A DNA stretch of 64,000 nucleotides, from the NCBI GenBank assembly GCA_001051155.2, contig JYIP02000004.1, forward strand, positions 1,613,576-1,677,575. Direction: 5' to 3'. The notes under the pieces are model-generated. The model was given only the letters and a program-made list of their open reading frames with translations. It did not search any database and was not told the origin of the DNA. The translations under genes and the position numbers were made by a program. Below, one piece after another: positions 1 through 11,456 of this stretch; position 1 is the first letter of the stretch, and the number at the start of each line of letters is the position of its first letter. Source of the DNA: Chrysoporthe austroafricana (Eukaryota > Ascomycota > Sordariomycetes > Diaporthales > Cryphonectriaceae).

Positions 1-976
1 TCGACAAGCTGTCCCTTGAACATTTCAGGAGGGCCAGAATGCATCTGCGACGCCAGGGGTAAGGCTGCAGCAGCATCGCATCCTCGAGGATGAAGTGACG
101 TCCAGATAAGGTTTGGTGTCAGGCCACTGCCACTGCCACTGCCATCTGCCGGCTACGGAAGATCTTGGGTTTACTCCTCATCTGATGTCCCCAGTCTCGA
201 TTTTCAAGGGTCTTCTACTACAAGTCCAGTTCTCCTCCTCTGCACTCTGCCCCTCTTAGTGCCCTCCCATGATCCCGTAGGTTGGTTGATTGTGACAAGC
301 AAGTTTAGTTCATAGGCTACTTGACATGATACCTACAGCCACAGCCTACACGCGGTGACAGACACACAGACCTGATGAGGGCATACCTGAGATGGGCTTG
401 GAACGTCCTGACCTCCAGCGGCCTTCCAGGTGAGCCAGGTGAGGTGAGCACTGTGAGGCACTAAAGCACAGGGATGCTGCCCACTACCCCAACAATTTGC
501 GAGCGCTAACCCTGAGGAGAAGGAGCCTCGGCCAGCTGCTACGGTCCAGGACAACTTTTTGGTGGGGTCACTTGATGATCTTCTCCGTCAAGTTCTCACT
601 GCACCAGACGCGCAGCTGACCGACTAGACACACCGTCGCTCCGACACACCTTCGCATCTTACCCAAGCGCACGCCTGGGGGGACCGAAAATCCGTATATG
701 ATATCTGCCGGATCAGACACCCTCTTCATTGTCTCTTGAGTAGGGTGCATACGCTCGTCACCTGGAAACTACCGACGGGGATCCTACCAGTCATCAGAAC
801 TGACAAGGTATTTACAGATTTCACATGCGCCGACTTCCTAGATCCCAGAAATATGAAAATAGCAGGTCCTCCTCAACCTCGCTGGCCTGGTCACTAACCT
901 TGACTGTTCTCAGAACACCCCTAACAGATCCTCCGCCCGAACGGTACTCTAGCGTCCCCCCTCGGCCACTTCGAGC
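1..976. other. Intergenic, no gene seen
   Basis: Only short frames with no recognisable protein and no consistent splice structure are present. The last 100 bases or so are probably promoter and 5' leader of the acyltransferase that starts at 977. No repeat or RNA gene was recognised. Confidence 0.5.
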
Positions 977-1923
977 ATGTCCTTCTTGACGTACCTAGGA
1001 TACTTCCTGGGAGGTTATACCGCCCTCACGACCGCTCTCTACGCGCTTTCCCCTATGTCCTCTAAAGCGGGCTTCGCTGCCCGCTGTCTGGCCTCCTACA
1101 TCTGCCTGGTCGTCTCTGCCCTGTACGGCGTCGCCGCCTCCATCGTCCTCGGCATTGTGGGCCAGAGACAGATATCGCAATGGGCCACCGCGCGCTGTTT
1201 CAAGTATGCCATGGCCGCAGCCACGGGTGTGACCTTTGAGATCATCGACCCCAACGGCTACCTGGACAAGACGCGTCCGGCCGTCTTCCTCGGCAACCAC
1301 CAGACGGAGCTCGACGTGCTCATGCTGGGGTGCATGTTTCCCAAGTACTGCAGCGTGACGGCCAAGAGCAGCTTGAAGAGGACGCCGTTCCTGGGCTGGT
1401 TTATGACGCTGAGCGGGTCCATCTTCATCGACCGCAAGAACAGCAAGGACGCGCGCGAGGCGATGAAGGGCGCTGCGGACCAGATGAGCAAGATGAAGCA
1501 GAGCGTGTACATGTTCCCCGAGGGCACCAGGAGCTACGCCAAGGAACCGATGCTGCTGCCGTTCAAGAAGGGCGCTTTTCACCTGGCTGTCCAGGCGCAG
1601 GTCCCGATTGTGCCTGTTGTGGCCGCCAACTATAGCCACGTGCTGTATCCCAAGGATTATGTCTTCAAGTCGGGCAAGATCCCCTGCAAAGGTATGTCCC
1701 AGAGACAAGATCCTAGGATGCATGACCGGGACTGATGTTCGCTATAGTTCTCGAGCCCATCCAGACTACCGGATTAACTACTGCGGATGTCGATGAGCTC
1801 TGCACGAGGACCAGGGAGTTGATGCTGAAGGAGATCATCAATCTCACATACAAGGCACGCGGACAGGAGGCACCCATATCCGCCTCGACGGTCAAAGCTA
1901 GTGGCGTCGACCTAAAGCAATGA
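977..1923 (+). CDS. SLC1: 1-acyl-sn-glycerol-3-phosphate acyltransferase
   Basis: Transfers an acyl group to lysophosphatidic acid to make phosphatidic acid, the precursor of phospholipids and triacylglycerol, at ER or lipid-droplet membranes (known for the family). Two exons, 977-1691 and 1748-1923, give 296 residues. The 56-nt intron (GTATGT..ATAG) is supported because splicing joins IPCK to VLEPI in frame, as expected for the family. Hydrophobic segments lie near residues 5-25 and 37-62. The acyltransferase motif NHQTELD is at 107-113 and the substrate-binding motif FPEGTRS at 180-186. Length fits yeast Slc1 and human AGPAT1/2. The DGAT1 gene at 58.5-60.3 kb works later in the same lipid pathway. 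Family assignment is firm; which of the fungal Slc1 paralogues it is cannot be told. Confidence 0.92.
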
Positions 1924-3711
1924 GGGATACCAACTGGAATGCATCCTAACGACGGCGTCTATACATCAAACAGTAGAAATCCTAGGATTCACGAACTTTG
2001 GATTTAGAGATCCACCAGGTGGCGGCCAGACAACCAAGCTAGACGCCAGCATTCGACAAGCCGAGAGGGCGTTCCAAGATGTCTTAGACACGCTCCACGG
2101 ACGACGATGAGGAGGAGACCAACAGATTTCAGGCCTCACATGGCTGTGAAGGCGGAGGGAGAAGAACGAAGGAGAGAAGCTCCTAGCACTTTGATACCCC
2201 TCGATAGACAGAGATGCATTCTGTACGGCGCGTTGACAGAGACATGGCTCAGCGAAATAGAAGGGACTGCTGACCGGATCTGATCATGCCTTGAAGACCA
2301 CAATTAAGAGTCTACTAATTCTTCAACACCGTGTGATCCGTTGAACATGACTGGCAGGAATACCTTGATTGTTGAGACCAAGACTCACGACGGCCATCCG
2401 AGTAGCGCGGTCTTGTCCTCAGAATCCCATGGTGGTGTGCGCAGAAGTGGTCAAGGGCTCAAATGCAGATCTTCCGGAGCAAAAGGTCACCCTGGAGAAA
2501 GGGGGGTGGCAGTCGCAATCACGCCAATCTTGCTTCTGCTTCCTTGACGAGGTCGCAACCGACATCATCATTCATCAGCACCCTTCAATCACTGGCTGTG
2601 CAGTGTGACTGACCGGGGCCGAGACGGTCTGTACCGCTGTGCGCTGCAACGTCAGAATGTTCAATGACGACCATGCGACACCACCGGTTCTCAAAGACAA
2701 ACTGACGTCCAGGCGTGCCAGGGCCCCGATCCTGCAATCTCACAACGGCGACGATCTCCATCGTGTTGGCGAGGGTATCACAGCAAGATAGAGCACAAAG
2801 CCCGGACAAATAAGAGACGAGCCCACAGACCGATGTAGGAGTCGGCGCTGCATGACGTGTGGCTCTGGGGCGATCAAAGGATCAGCCCTGCGTGTTTGCC
2901 GCCCTGCTCCTTTTTAGGGCTGACTGTGTAGCGGCGTCTTCCCGCGTCCAGCTGTCTCTCGTGTCTCTCCCCTTCGGGTGGGTTCCTGGCAGATACGAGC
3001 GACCAGAAGCTGCGAGTCTGTCGGTTCAGTCTCACGACTGGTAGACGGTCATGACAGTGTTACCCCCCCTTCCAGCCATGGAATTCTGATTTGACGATCC
3101 TCGCCCGCAGTAGTGTCCGCCGGTAGCCCAGCCGCACAGCAATCTCTCCCGACGTCCGAGCTCTGTGCGGCTCGTTCCTCAGCTGAGAGATGATTGACGG
3201 GGCCAGCGTCATGTCACGGACAGACGAGGCCGGGCAGGGCGAAGGGGGTTCGTGGGGGGCGGGGGCATGGCGTCTTTTATCTCACGCAGCATGGTGCCAG
3301 CAATGAATCCTGATTCTCCCCCGGAAGTGAAAGACAATGAAGGGGATCTCACCGGTGTGTGCTAGCAGTGCCCATCTCCTTGTATAATTAGGAAGACCTC
3401 GACCCGTTGCGCACCTCTTCCTACAACCACCGTCTGCAGCCAGCCTCCGGATATATGCACGGCCCCATCCTCCTGCCTAAGTGTTGCTCACGATCCTGCG
3501 TGTCTTACGATACCCACTCGTCCCATCTTTATCTCTTGGTGTAGCCTAGAGCCCTCGGTCTCGGATAGTCTATTGCACAGTGCCCTCTGGACCCAACTGG
3601 GTATATTTGAAGTCCTCCTCGCCCGGCCTCACCGACTCTCCTGCCAACACCCCCAAGGCTGCTTGCTGCTCCATCCGCCTCCTCCCCTATCAAGACCACC
3701 GGAAGTCAAAC
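1924..3711. other. Intergenic, no gene seen
   Basis: About 1.8 kb of mixed composition with only short unrelated frames on both strands. None has a domain, a convincing start or splice continuity. The last few hundred bases, with CT-rich stretches, are likely promoter and leader of the secreted-protein gene at 3712. Confidence 0.45.
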
Positions 3712-4168
3712 ATGCAGTTCCTCACCTATCTGACGGTCGTCATGACCGCTGTGCTCTCAGCTGCTAGCCCGATCCTCAAGCGCCAGCTCGGCGGCGTAAG
3801 TCCCTCTTCCCCCACCAGCCTAAGACAGACTCCCGTACTGACACGCGCCCGCCCCGGCCCGACAGGTGCTCATCTGCAACGGCGCCGACGCGACCGGCAA
3901 CTGCACGCACATCGTGGTGACGCTGGGGCAGTGCACGAACCTCACGGCGCCGTACTACCAGGACGCGGCGACCTTCGCGCCCGACGGCGAGCAGTTCTAC
4001 TGCTACCCGTACCTGTACCCCTGCGGCGGCATCTGCGAGTCCCCCGAGGGCTGCACCTACGGCGCCATCTCGTACAACTCGACCGCAAAGACGAACCTCA
4101 CATCGAGCGGGTGGAACAACCTGATCGAGTCGTTTACCTGCTACGCCGGCGCGGCGCCGGCGGTCTGA
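3712..4168 (+). CDS. Small secreted cysteine-rich protein
   Basis: Two exons, 3712-3795 and 3866-4168, separated by a 70-nt phase-0 intron (GTAAGT..CAG), give 128 residues. The N-terminus is a signal peptide (residues 1 to about 18, hydrophobic core, A-A-S cleavage region) followed by a Kex2-like Lys-Arg at 23-24. The mature part has eight cysteines (32, 41, 51, 74, 81, 85, 91, 120), which would allow four disulfides, and four N-glycosylation sequons. It is rich in Tyr and Gly with no membrane segment. I do not recognise the family and assign no function. Size, secretion and cysteine content match the profile used to list candidate effectors, but the same profile fits cell-wall and defence peptides. 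The exon structure and signal peptide make a real gene likely. Confidence 0.78.
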
Positions 4169-4862
4169 AGATTTGATCGCGGGCGGGCTGGTGGGTTGGG
4201 CAGCAAAGCGGAGTGGGCCAGACAGCAGAGACAGGACGAGGGAAGGGATGGATCGATGGATGGATCGATGGTCTGGGGTTGAGTGGTGCACGGTTGGTGG
4301 TGCAGGGGTCCCAGCTCCTCGCAGCAGGACCCCTGTCACAATGACGTTGGTCACTCTTGCCAGCTGCCGGCATGTGGGGTCTGAGGGGTTGAGGGGTTGG
4401 AGGGGGCTCTCTCTACCAGCTCTTCCCATTTGGGGGTGACAGGCTCAGGCTGAGGAGAGGAGAGGAGGGAAACCCGGAGAGGGGCGAGAGGGCTTCATGG
4501 AGTTTACTCGGCATCCAGCCGTCGGTATCGCTATGGCAATTGGCTCCGATACAGGCAGAGGGCGCACGCTCGAGCTATCTCTAGCGCCGGCGGACGAGAT
4601 AAAAAACCACAGGGGCCTGGAGCAATTAGGATATTTAGTTACTCACGACTCACGAAGTCAAATCGATATGATACCCCAGCCTCGTCCCTCCTGGTCCTGA
4701 TTCTTCGCACTTAGCTGGCCCATGAGATTCCTCAACATCCGACAGCACCCAACCACCACCACACCAGCCTTCTTCTCGTCCAGACTCTCCCAGCTCGCCA
4801 GGCATCTTACCTCCTCCTCCCCCTTCTCCTCCTCGTCCCTACCACCACCACCACCATCCAGG
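4169..4862. other. Intergenic and CT-rich 5' leader
   Basis: Short tandem repeats of GATGGATC type lie at about 4248-4271. From about 4740 to 4860 the plus strand is strongly CT-rich, as in many fungal 5' leaders, and runs into the ATG at 4863. An in-frame ATG at 4722 would lengthen the next protein by 47 residues (see findings). Confidence 0.5.
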
Positions 4863-5729
4863 ATGGCGTTCGAGACCAAGGCGACCATCGCCTCCTTCGG
4901 CGGCACGCTCCTCAAGCTCAGCCACCAGTCCGCTACCACCGGCACGCCCATGAACCTCAACCTCTACCTGCCACCCGCCGCTGTCCGCGAGAACAACAAA
5001 GTGCCCGTCCTCATCTACCTCTCGGGCCTGACCTGCTCGCCCGACAACTGTACCGAGAAGGGCTTCTTCCAGCACGCCGCAAGTCAGCACGGCATCGCCG
5101 TGCTCTACCCGGACACCTCGCCGCGCGGCCTGAACCTGCCGGGCGAGCGGGACAGCTGGGACTTCGGTGAGGCCGCCTCCTTCTACATCGACGCCAAGCG
5201 CGCCCCCTTCGACACCAACTACCGCATGGAGTCGTACCTCACGACGGAGCTGCCCGACCTCCTCTTCGCCGAGTTCGCCGACCGCCTCGACCGCTCCCGC
5301 GTCTCCATCACCGGCCACTCCATGGGCGGCCATGGCGCGCTGACCCTCTACCTCAAGAACCCCGGCGCCTACAAATCCGTCTCCGCCTTCGCGCCCATCG
5401 CGAACCCCATCAACTGCCCCTGGGGCCAGAAGGCCTTCGCCGGCTACCTGGGCGAGGAGAACAAGGAGGAGTGGAATAAGCACGACGCCACGGAGCTCGT
5501 CAAAGGGTGGAAGGGCGGGCCCCTCAACATGCTCGTGGACGTCGGCACGGGCGACAACTTCTACAAGCAGAAGCAGCTGCTTCCCGAGAATTTCGAGAAG
5601 GCCGTCAAGGACGCCGGCCTGGAGGGGCTGACGCTCAGGTACCAGGAGGGGTACGACCACTCGTACTTCTTCATGGCGAGCTTCAGCGACGAGCACGTCG
5701 CGCATGCTGCCAAATTCTTGGGCGCCTAG
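4863..5729 (+). CDS. S-formylglutathione hydrolase (esterase D family)
   Basis: Hydrolyses S-formylglutathione to formate and glutathione, the second step of glutathione-dependent formaldehyde detoxification, normally in the cytosol. Single exon, 288 residues from the ATG at 4863, which sits in a good context and opens the conserved part. The alpha/beta-hydrolase nucleophile is Ser153 in GHSMGG. Asp231 in GTGDNF and His266 in YDHSYFF complete the expected triad. The oxyanion-side motif YLSGLTC is at 52-58 and CTEKGFFQ follows at 63-70. Length and motif order fit yeast and human members. A longer form from the ATG at 4722 is open in frame. The next gene, Afi1, is convergent and ends 379 bp away. 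Confidence 0.93.
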   Translation: MAFETKATIASFGGTLLKLSHQSATTGTPMNLNLYLPPAAVRENNKVPVLIYLSGLTCSPDNCTEKGFFQHAASQHGIAVLYPDTSPRGLNLPGERDSWDFGEAASFYIDAKRAPFDTNYRMESYLTTELPDLLFAEFADRLDRSRVSITGHSMGGHGALTLYLKNPGAYKSVSAFAPIANPINCPWGQKAFAGYLGEENKEEWNKHDATELVKGWKGGPLNMLVDVGTGDNFYKQKQLLPENFEKAVKDAGLEGLTLRYQEGYDHSYFFMASFSDEHVAHAAKFLGA

Positions 5730-6108
5730 AGACGGGGACGGACTATGGCGGTTGAGACGGCAAATATAGGGCACAAGTCGCGTGGTGGTTTCGGACAGGC
5801 AAGTTGGCTATGAGAGCCAGATTGTGAGATTCAGCGCCGGAACAACGAGCGAAGGTGGTATATATATAGGGTTGGAGCCCGGGATGATGCAGAAGATCAA
5901 GCAGAATGCCCAAAATAGTCTAGAGAATAGCTCAAAAATCCCGACCCAAAAGTTCATATGCAGAAGCAAGAGAAGAAAAAGAAAGAAAAAGAAATCACAG
6001 CGAATGCCCCAGGGATTTCTCAAGCACGCGCACGACTCCCACCTGTGGCCGATGGTCTGTATCTCGAGCAGCGGCTAGGGCCTACAGGGCAGCTGTTGGA
6101 AGAGGCTC
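5730..6108. other. Convergent intergenic spacer
   Basis: About 380 bp between the stops of the S-formylglutathione hydrolase and Afi1 genes. It contains a short TATATATA tract near 5860-5868 and an A-rich purine stretch near 5968-5996, plausibly 3' UTR sequence. No gene was seen. Confidence 0.4.
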
Positions 6109-8860
6109 TCAGCTCGCCCTATCCTCAGGAATAGCCCCCTCGCCGTTCGACTTGGCCCTCGTCTCAGCCTCCATCTCCCTCTTGATTCGCATATATGCCA
6201 GCTTCTCGAAACGGGACATGCCTTTCCACCAGTGCTGGCCAGCCTCGTGCTCACCGATGCGGTCCAGCAGCTCCGCCGTCCTGACCCGCACTTCTCTGTC
6301 CTTGTGGAAGAGGCCCAGAGCCAGGTAGAAGAGCCCCGCGTGGGACTCGGGAGCCACGGAGAGAAAGAGGCAGATCTCGTCGTAGCTGTTGACGAAACGC
6401 GAGAAGGCGAGGTAGATCTCACGCGTCTGCGAAGCCGTCATACGTTGCATACGGAGACGATCGTGTAGGTGGTGTAGGTCGAGGCCTTTAAGGGGGCGAA
6501 TGGTGTAGAGTTTGGCCATGTCCTGTCGCCTGTTAGCATCCTGCCCCGAAATGTAGACCTGAGTGTTACACCAGGAAAACCTTACCTGAATAAAGCTGTA
6601 GTAACTCCTGGTATTTCTCCAGCCCTCTATCCTCGTCACGTTGCCTGCTAGCTCCTTCTGCTTCGACAGCTCATCTGGCCAGACATACCCGTGCCCGCCC
6701 AAGATCCCATTCGTCCCGAACTTGGTTGCCGCGGTTCCAGGGGTCTCGTCTGTGCCCTCATCACCCCCAATGTATAGAGCGCTTGCGCCGTACACGCTTT
6801 CCTCGAACGCGGCTGCCACACGAGTAAACTTGACGACCCAGTCTCGCCATTTAGCACGGACCACTCTCTCTCCATGACGGGCGGCAATGCTCTTCAAGAC
6901 GTCTCCGATGAAGGCCTGATCGCCTGTCAGATCCGGGGCGGATGAGGACGTCGAGAGAGGCAGGTTGACTAGAGACGCTTGCCCGGGGCTTTGCTGTTGG
7001 AAGTACATCTGGCCCTCCGTAATCGGCGCAGGGTCGATCTTGCTGCTGATTTTCACACGCCCGGACGGTAGATCGCAAAGGACGTCCCACCACTCGGGGT
7101 GCATTTCAAAGGTGGGATTCGTGACGCCTGCAATGAATCCGGGTACTTTGAGGAGGTCGTCGATCTTGGTGAGGTCGGTGTATGGGAATGCATACCGCGT
7201 GAAGCCCTTGAGCACACCTCCGGATGCTAAGGCACATGCGCCCAGGACAGCTTCAGCGACTTCACCCGAAGGCATGTTGTGGCCGAGGAAGATGACTCGC
7301 TTTTGCGTGAGGAGCGCGTTCGCGAGAACGATGATCGGATGCGTCGACGGGCCATTTGTGGTAAGGTGTGCATGTGGTGGAAATGGCTGTGGTTGTTTCG
7401 CGTGTGGATCTGAGAAGTTTTGTATGAGTTTGATAAGGGAAAAGTCGCCGACGGACTCGGGCATGACAGCCACAGGCACCTTGATCGGTATTGGGATGCC
7501 CTTGTACATGACCTTTGTCTCGAACTCGTGCGTGTCCCTTGGCACAGAGTATTGGCCCGCCCCTTCGAGATGAGCTTTCGTGCCAGCGCGGGATATCTGT
7601 GGCCGTCTTGCTGGGTCGCGACTTGCATCCGAAATATGGTCTGGCCCCACGGAGTCTTGTTTCTCTATCCTCATCTGCACCATCTTCTCGAACTTCTCAA
7701 CAAAGAGGTCCTTGTTCTCGCTAGATTGCAACAGCTGTCTTTCTAGATAGCTCAGCCTTGGCATTAGGGAAAGGTCCATGGCGTTCACCGCGTCGTAGAG
7801 CATAGCTAGCGTTTCTGGTACCGGCGACTTGAAATATTCCTCTAGAGCTAACAATAAGAGGGGCTAAGCGGATGTCAGTACCATTCCTGGAACGAGGAGC
7901 AATCTTATGCAAAGGCAGCTGCTCAATGGTATGGACAGCCCTTGCCCAAGAGCATTCAGGACCGCCACTTACCTTGTAGATGTGTAAGAATGGGTGCCTC
8001 GTGCAGATTGCCATCGCCTTCACTATCGCTCCTCTCTTCACCGTCTTGTCTTGTTTGGTGTTGACCAGATTCAACACATACACCAATGGCGGTCCCTCGC
8101 CGCCCTCGGCTTCGTTATCTGTGGATTCATCGTCGTCATCGTCGTCGAGGTCGTCGTCATCCTCATCGTCTTCACTGCCCCCGCCGTCGTCCTCGGCGTC
8201 TTCAGTGGTAATTCCGGCAGCCCTATCCCTTCTTCTCTGCCGCTTCCTCCTCCTCGCTTCTTTCGTGCGCTTCTCTTGATCTTCCTCCTCCTGGCTTGTG
8301 TCCTTGTGTAAGAAGAATATTGTCCAATCTTGGTTTCGCATGTGCGCCTGGTCCGGCAACATGAGTTCTGCCAACATGTGCTCATCGCCCGTTATAGCCA
8401 CTGGGTATTGGTGCTCCATGACCGGCCCCCGATCAATATCGAAGGACGCAACCAAGATGTACTCGACATGGTTCTCCGTTGACCCCCGTGGATATTGTGA
8501 CTTTAGTTTCCGCCGAGAGTGTGCCTCCGAATTGTAGCGTGGCATGTGCACCATGCTGCTACCCGAGAGCGAAGAGTGCTGCGACGAGATGCCCGTGCCC
8601 GTCGAGGGTGTCTTCGACTTGGAACTCGGGTCCGACGTGCGGTCTGGTTCGGAAGTCATGCCTTCGGCAAAGATGACCGGCGGTATGGGCGACCGCGATG
8701 GTCTCGAGGAGTGATGCGACATCTGAGAAGCGGAACGTGAGGACGACGGAATGATAGAGGCTAGCGATGTCCTCCGCGTGTGCTCCAGTGTCGAGGAGCT
8801 CCCATTGGCGTAGCCCGATCTCTGTGTATGGTAAGGCTGCGCCGTCTGCGCCGTGGCCAT
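6109..8860 (-). CDS. AFI1: Afi1/MesA-like Arf3-interacting protein (DENN/SPA type)
   Basis: Afi1 docks the small GTPase Arf3 at the cortex and supports polarised growth; the Aspergillus counterpart is MesA (established knowledge). Three exons on the minus strand (7973-8860, 6586-7863, 6109-6522) give 859 residues. The 109-nt intron joins HIYK to [14 protein letters not shown] in frame. The 63-nt intron joins YYSFIQ to [13 protein letters not shown]. The frame upstream of 8860 begins with TTG, so the first ATG (MATAQTAQ) is taken as start. Layout: Ser-rich tail (1-130); Afi1 docking domain starting at [20 protein letters not shown] and interrupted by a Lys/Arg-rich then Asp/Glu-rich insert near 205-260; then the SPA/DENN-like part with [20 protein letters not shown]. 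The acidic run is encoded by GAT/GAC/GAA repeats at about 8120-8190. Confidence 0.85.
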
Positions 8861-10515
8861 TGCTGTCCCTCTTCCCTTGTGGTCGTCGAGGGCAATAGGC
8901 GGTCCGCAAATCCGAGGCGCGAGACCGGCTAATAGCTGACGAGGCGTGGTCGTATTTCTGGGACGTGTCGGGACACTCGTTCGCAATAAGGCAGGGTCGG
9001 GTGGGCAGCCAGAAAACTAGATCTTGAGATGGGATGCTATGGGTTCACCGGCGACTCTGGTTCGCATGAACTCGTTCTGCCGTTGGTGCCGCTCCGGTTC
9101 CGAGTCGCTGGACAGGAGGTGTGGGGGGGGGGGAGCAGACGATCCGGTCGAGACGAGACAGACAGCTCCTGAGAGGGCCGGGAAGCTGTTGCCGGAGGAT
9201 GTGAGGGTATCGCTGATCAGGTCCACTGAGCCAGCCAAAGCGCGACTCTGCGATTTGTGGGCGGTAGAGCGTGCCGTCAGATGCGCTCTTTCGGATGCCG
9301 CCCTCACGACGTTTCCTGCTTTCCAGCGGACGCCGATTTGAAGTAGGGACAGGCGCGACTGCGATTCGCTTCGCCAGGACAGAGGATGGAGAGCCCGAGG
9401 CCGCGGAAGGGGACAGGAGTTCGGACGAGCTAGGGTCACTCGTGGCCGCCGTTTGGAATCAGAACCCGGAGGGCCAACAGCCGGGTCAAAGAGCAATTGC
9501 AACTGGAACCCCGTGCGGGGGCCAAAGATCGACGTTGCGCCGGGTGTCAAGGTTGGAATCGGAACCGGGAACAAGAGAAAGGCGCATCGGACAGGCTTCG
9601 AGGTCGTCGAGGGGCCGCTGTACACTCAGGACGACCTGGGATGTTGCGCGCTGAGGATGGCGACGGTCACGACATCGAATTCGAGTCAATGCGTGGGGAG
9701 GTAACAAACCGAGACATGATCTGCAACTCGAAAAGGACGTCCAGACTCGAGACGGATGGGATGAATAGGTATTCCGCTCCCACATCCCTCTCACATTGTC
9801 ATTATCCACTGCAGGGAGGGTGCTCTACAGTATTGCCCCCTCTCACTGGGACGAATTCGCGAAAAGAGGGACGGACCCTTATCGATCTGCCTCTCCACCC
9901 CTTCCCCCTGACAGGGATCGCGATTAAATATCGAATCAAGTCAGCGAGTGCCTAGGCCCTGTGTAGCCCGTACTTATGGGGGTTTCGAGGCGAGGGGACA
10001 CGGAGGCTGCTTACTACATATGCCTGTACATAGCAGAGGTACAGGCTTGACCCCTGGCACGAACCCCCCCAGGAGACAAGGCCGGGCCTGTTAAGGAGGT
10101 GCTTGCAGCGCCTGGCCCAAGCTTCCCGCCCAGGACCAGGACTCCCTGCTGTGGGGTCGGCTGCAGCCGGTGTTGCTGGGTTAGCCCGCCCGCCTTGTTT
10201 ACGCACCTCACCGCACTGAGCGGCTCCAGATCATTGCTCCTGCTCCCAGCCACACACCCACGCACGGTGCAGCCCGACGCCTCATCGCATTCACTACACG
10301 CGACCGCGAGATCAAGACGGCATATTCGTTGCGGACAATTACGGGCCCTACGTCAGAGCGCTTGCTTATCTGAAAGCCCAACAGTTTAGACGTCAACAGC
10401 CGGCTCTGGCCGCATGATGGTACGTGTAATCCATGACCCACGATGGAGTCTGCTCCACATGCTACGACATAGCCAAGAACACACTGCTAACAATAACTCA
10501 ACATATAACTAGGCC
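8861..10515. other. Divergent intergenic region between Afi1 and the EF-hand gene
   Basis: About 1.65 kb shared upstream region. It holds an 11-G run at 9123-9133 and several long GC-driven frames with no recognisable protein. At 10414 ATG-ATG is followed directly by GTACGT, and an AG at 10511-10512 precedes GCC-ATG in frame, so a two-codon first exon of the downstream gene is possible. Confidence 0.4.
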
Positions 10516-11456
10516 ATGCCCGCAGGCCATATCAAGACCTCTTCCCTCGGGGGAGGGGCCGGCCTCTCCTCCCCACGCAGCTCCCCCTTCCGCAGACCAG
10601 AATCTTCCACGTCACCCTCTCCTCTGCGACAGTCCACGCCGAAAGCGAGTCAGGCGAACAGCAGCTCTAGATTTGCCGCCAGCACTCCGTCGACGCCCAG
10701 CGGGACCGCAGATAGCCTAACTCCGCGAGGGCAGGCGGCGCGCCAACCTTCAGAGGAAATGTACGGGTCGCCGAGAGGCCAGCGCGCCTCTCTCGCGTCG
10801 AACGCGCCGGCGGCGTCTGCAATGGGCCACGGGAATGCCCTGTCGCAGCTGCAGCCTGCACAGGTGCGCACGCTGCGGGAGGGCTTTCAGATCCTGGATC
10901 GGGACAGCGACGGGTCCGTCAACAGGGAGGATGTTGCTGATATGCTCAACCAACTTGGTACGCAACCCTGCGCCTCGCCCGCCAACACCTCCGCGTCGCC
11001 GCTAACTCTCTCGCAATAGGACTGCCGTCCACGGCATCAGACGTTGCCCGGTTCTTCCCCCCCTCGGCCCCGCAGACCATCACCCTTGCCACCTTCCTCA
11101 ACACCATCGCCACGAGTCTAGCCTCCCTATCGCCAAGCTCGGAGCTGCTCTCTGCATTCTCGGCCTTCGATAATGATGACAGCGGCCAGGTAGACCTTGC
11201 CGAGCTGCGTGACGCCCTGCTGCACACGGCGCCAGAACCAGGCGAGAGGGCGCTCACGGCCGCCGAGGTAGACCAGATCATGTCTGGGTTCTCCGGGAAG
11301 AGAGCTTTCGGTGGCAAGGTGAAAGGAGCGGGAGCCGGCGGGTTCGGGAAGAGGGGGGAGGTCTTCAGGTATCAGGAGTTTGTGACCTCAATCGCCGGCG
11401 GGGGCAATGGGAATACCCCGCCCGAAGAGGGGGACGAAGAGACTGAGGACCGATGA
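10516..11456 (+). CDS. EF-hand protein, myosin regulatory light chain-like
   Basis: Two exons, 10516-10957 and 11020-11456, joined by a 62-nt intron (GTACGC..ATAG, with CTAAC branch), give 292 residues. Residues 1-105 are Ser/Pro/Arg-rich, low complexity and probably disordered. The first EF-hand loop is DRDSDGSVNREDV (128-140) after LREGFQILD, and a second loop DNDDSGQVDLAEL lies at 198-210. The arrangement, with one good N-terminal loop, a degenerate middle and a second loop after FSAF, resembles regulatory light chains that bind myosin II necks in cytokinesis. QRAS at 89-92 lies where animal light chains are phosphorylated. The long N-terminal tail and the Gly/Lys insert at about 241-262 are unusual for light chains. 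Another EF-hand protein of the calmodulin superfamily remains possible. Confidence 0.78.

Noticed and set aside
4839..5774. 311-codon minus-strand frame over the S-formylglutathione hydrolase gene
   Set aside because: Antisense shadow of a gene with a complete catalytic triad; its composition is Val/Glu/Leu-rich with no domain.
9017..9625. 202-codon minus-strand frame upstream of Afi1
   Set aside because: No domain and no splice path joining it to the Afi1 start; probably upstream non-coding sequence.
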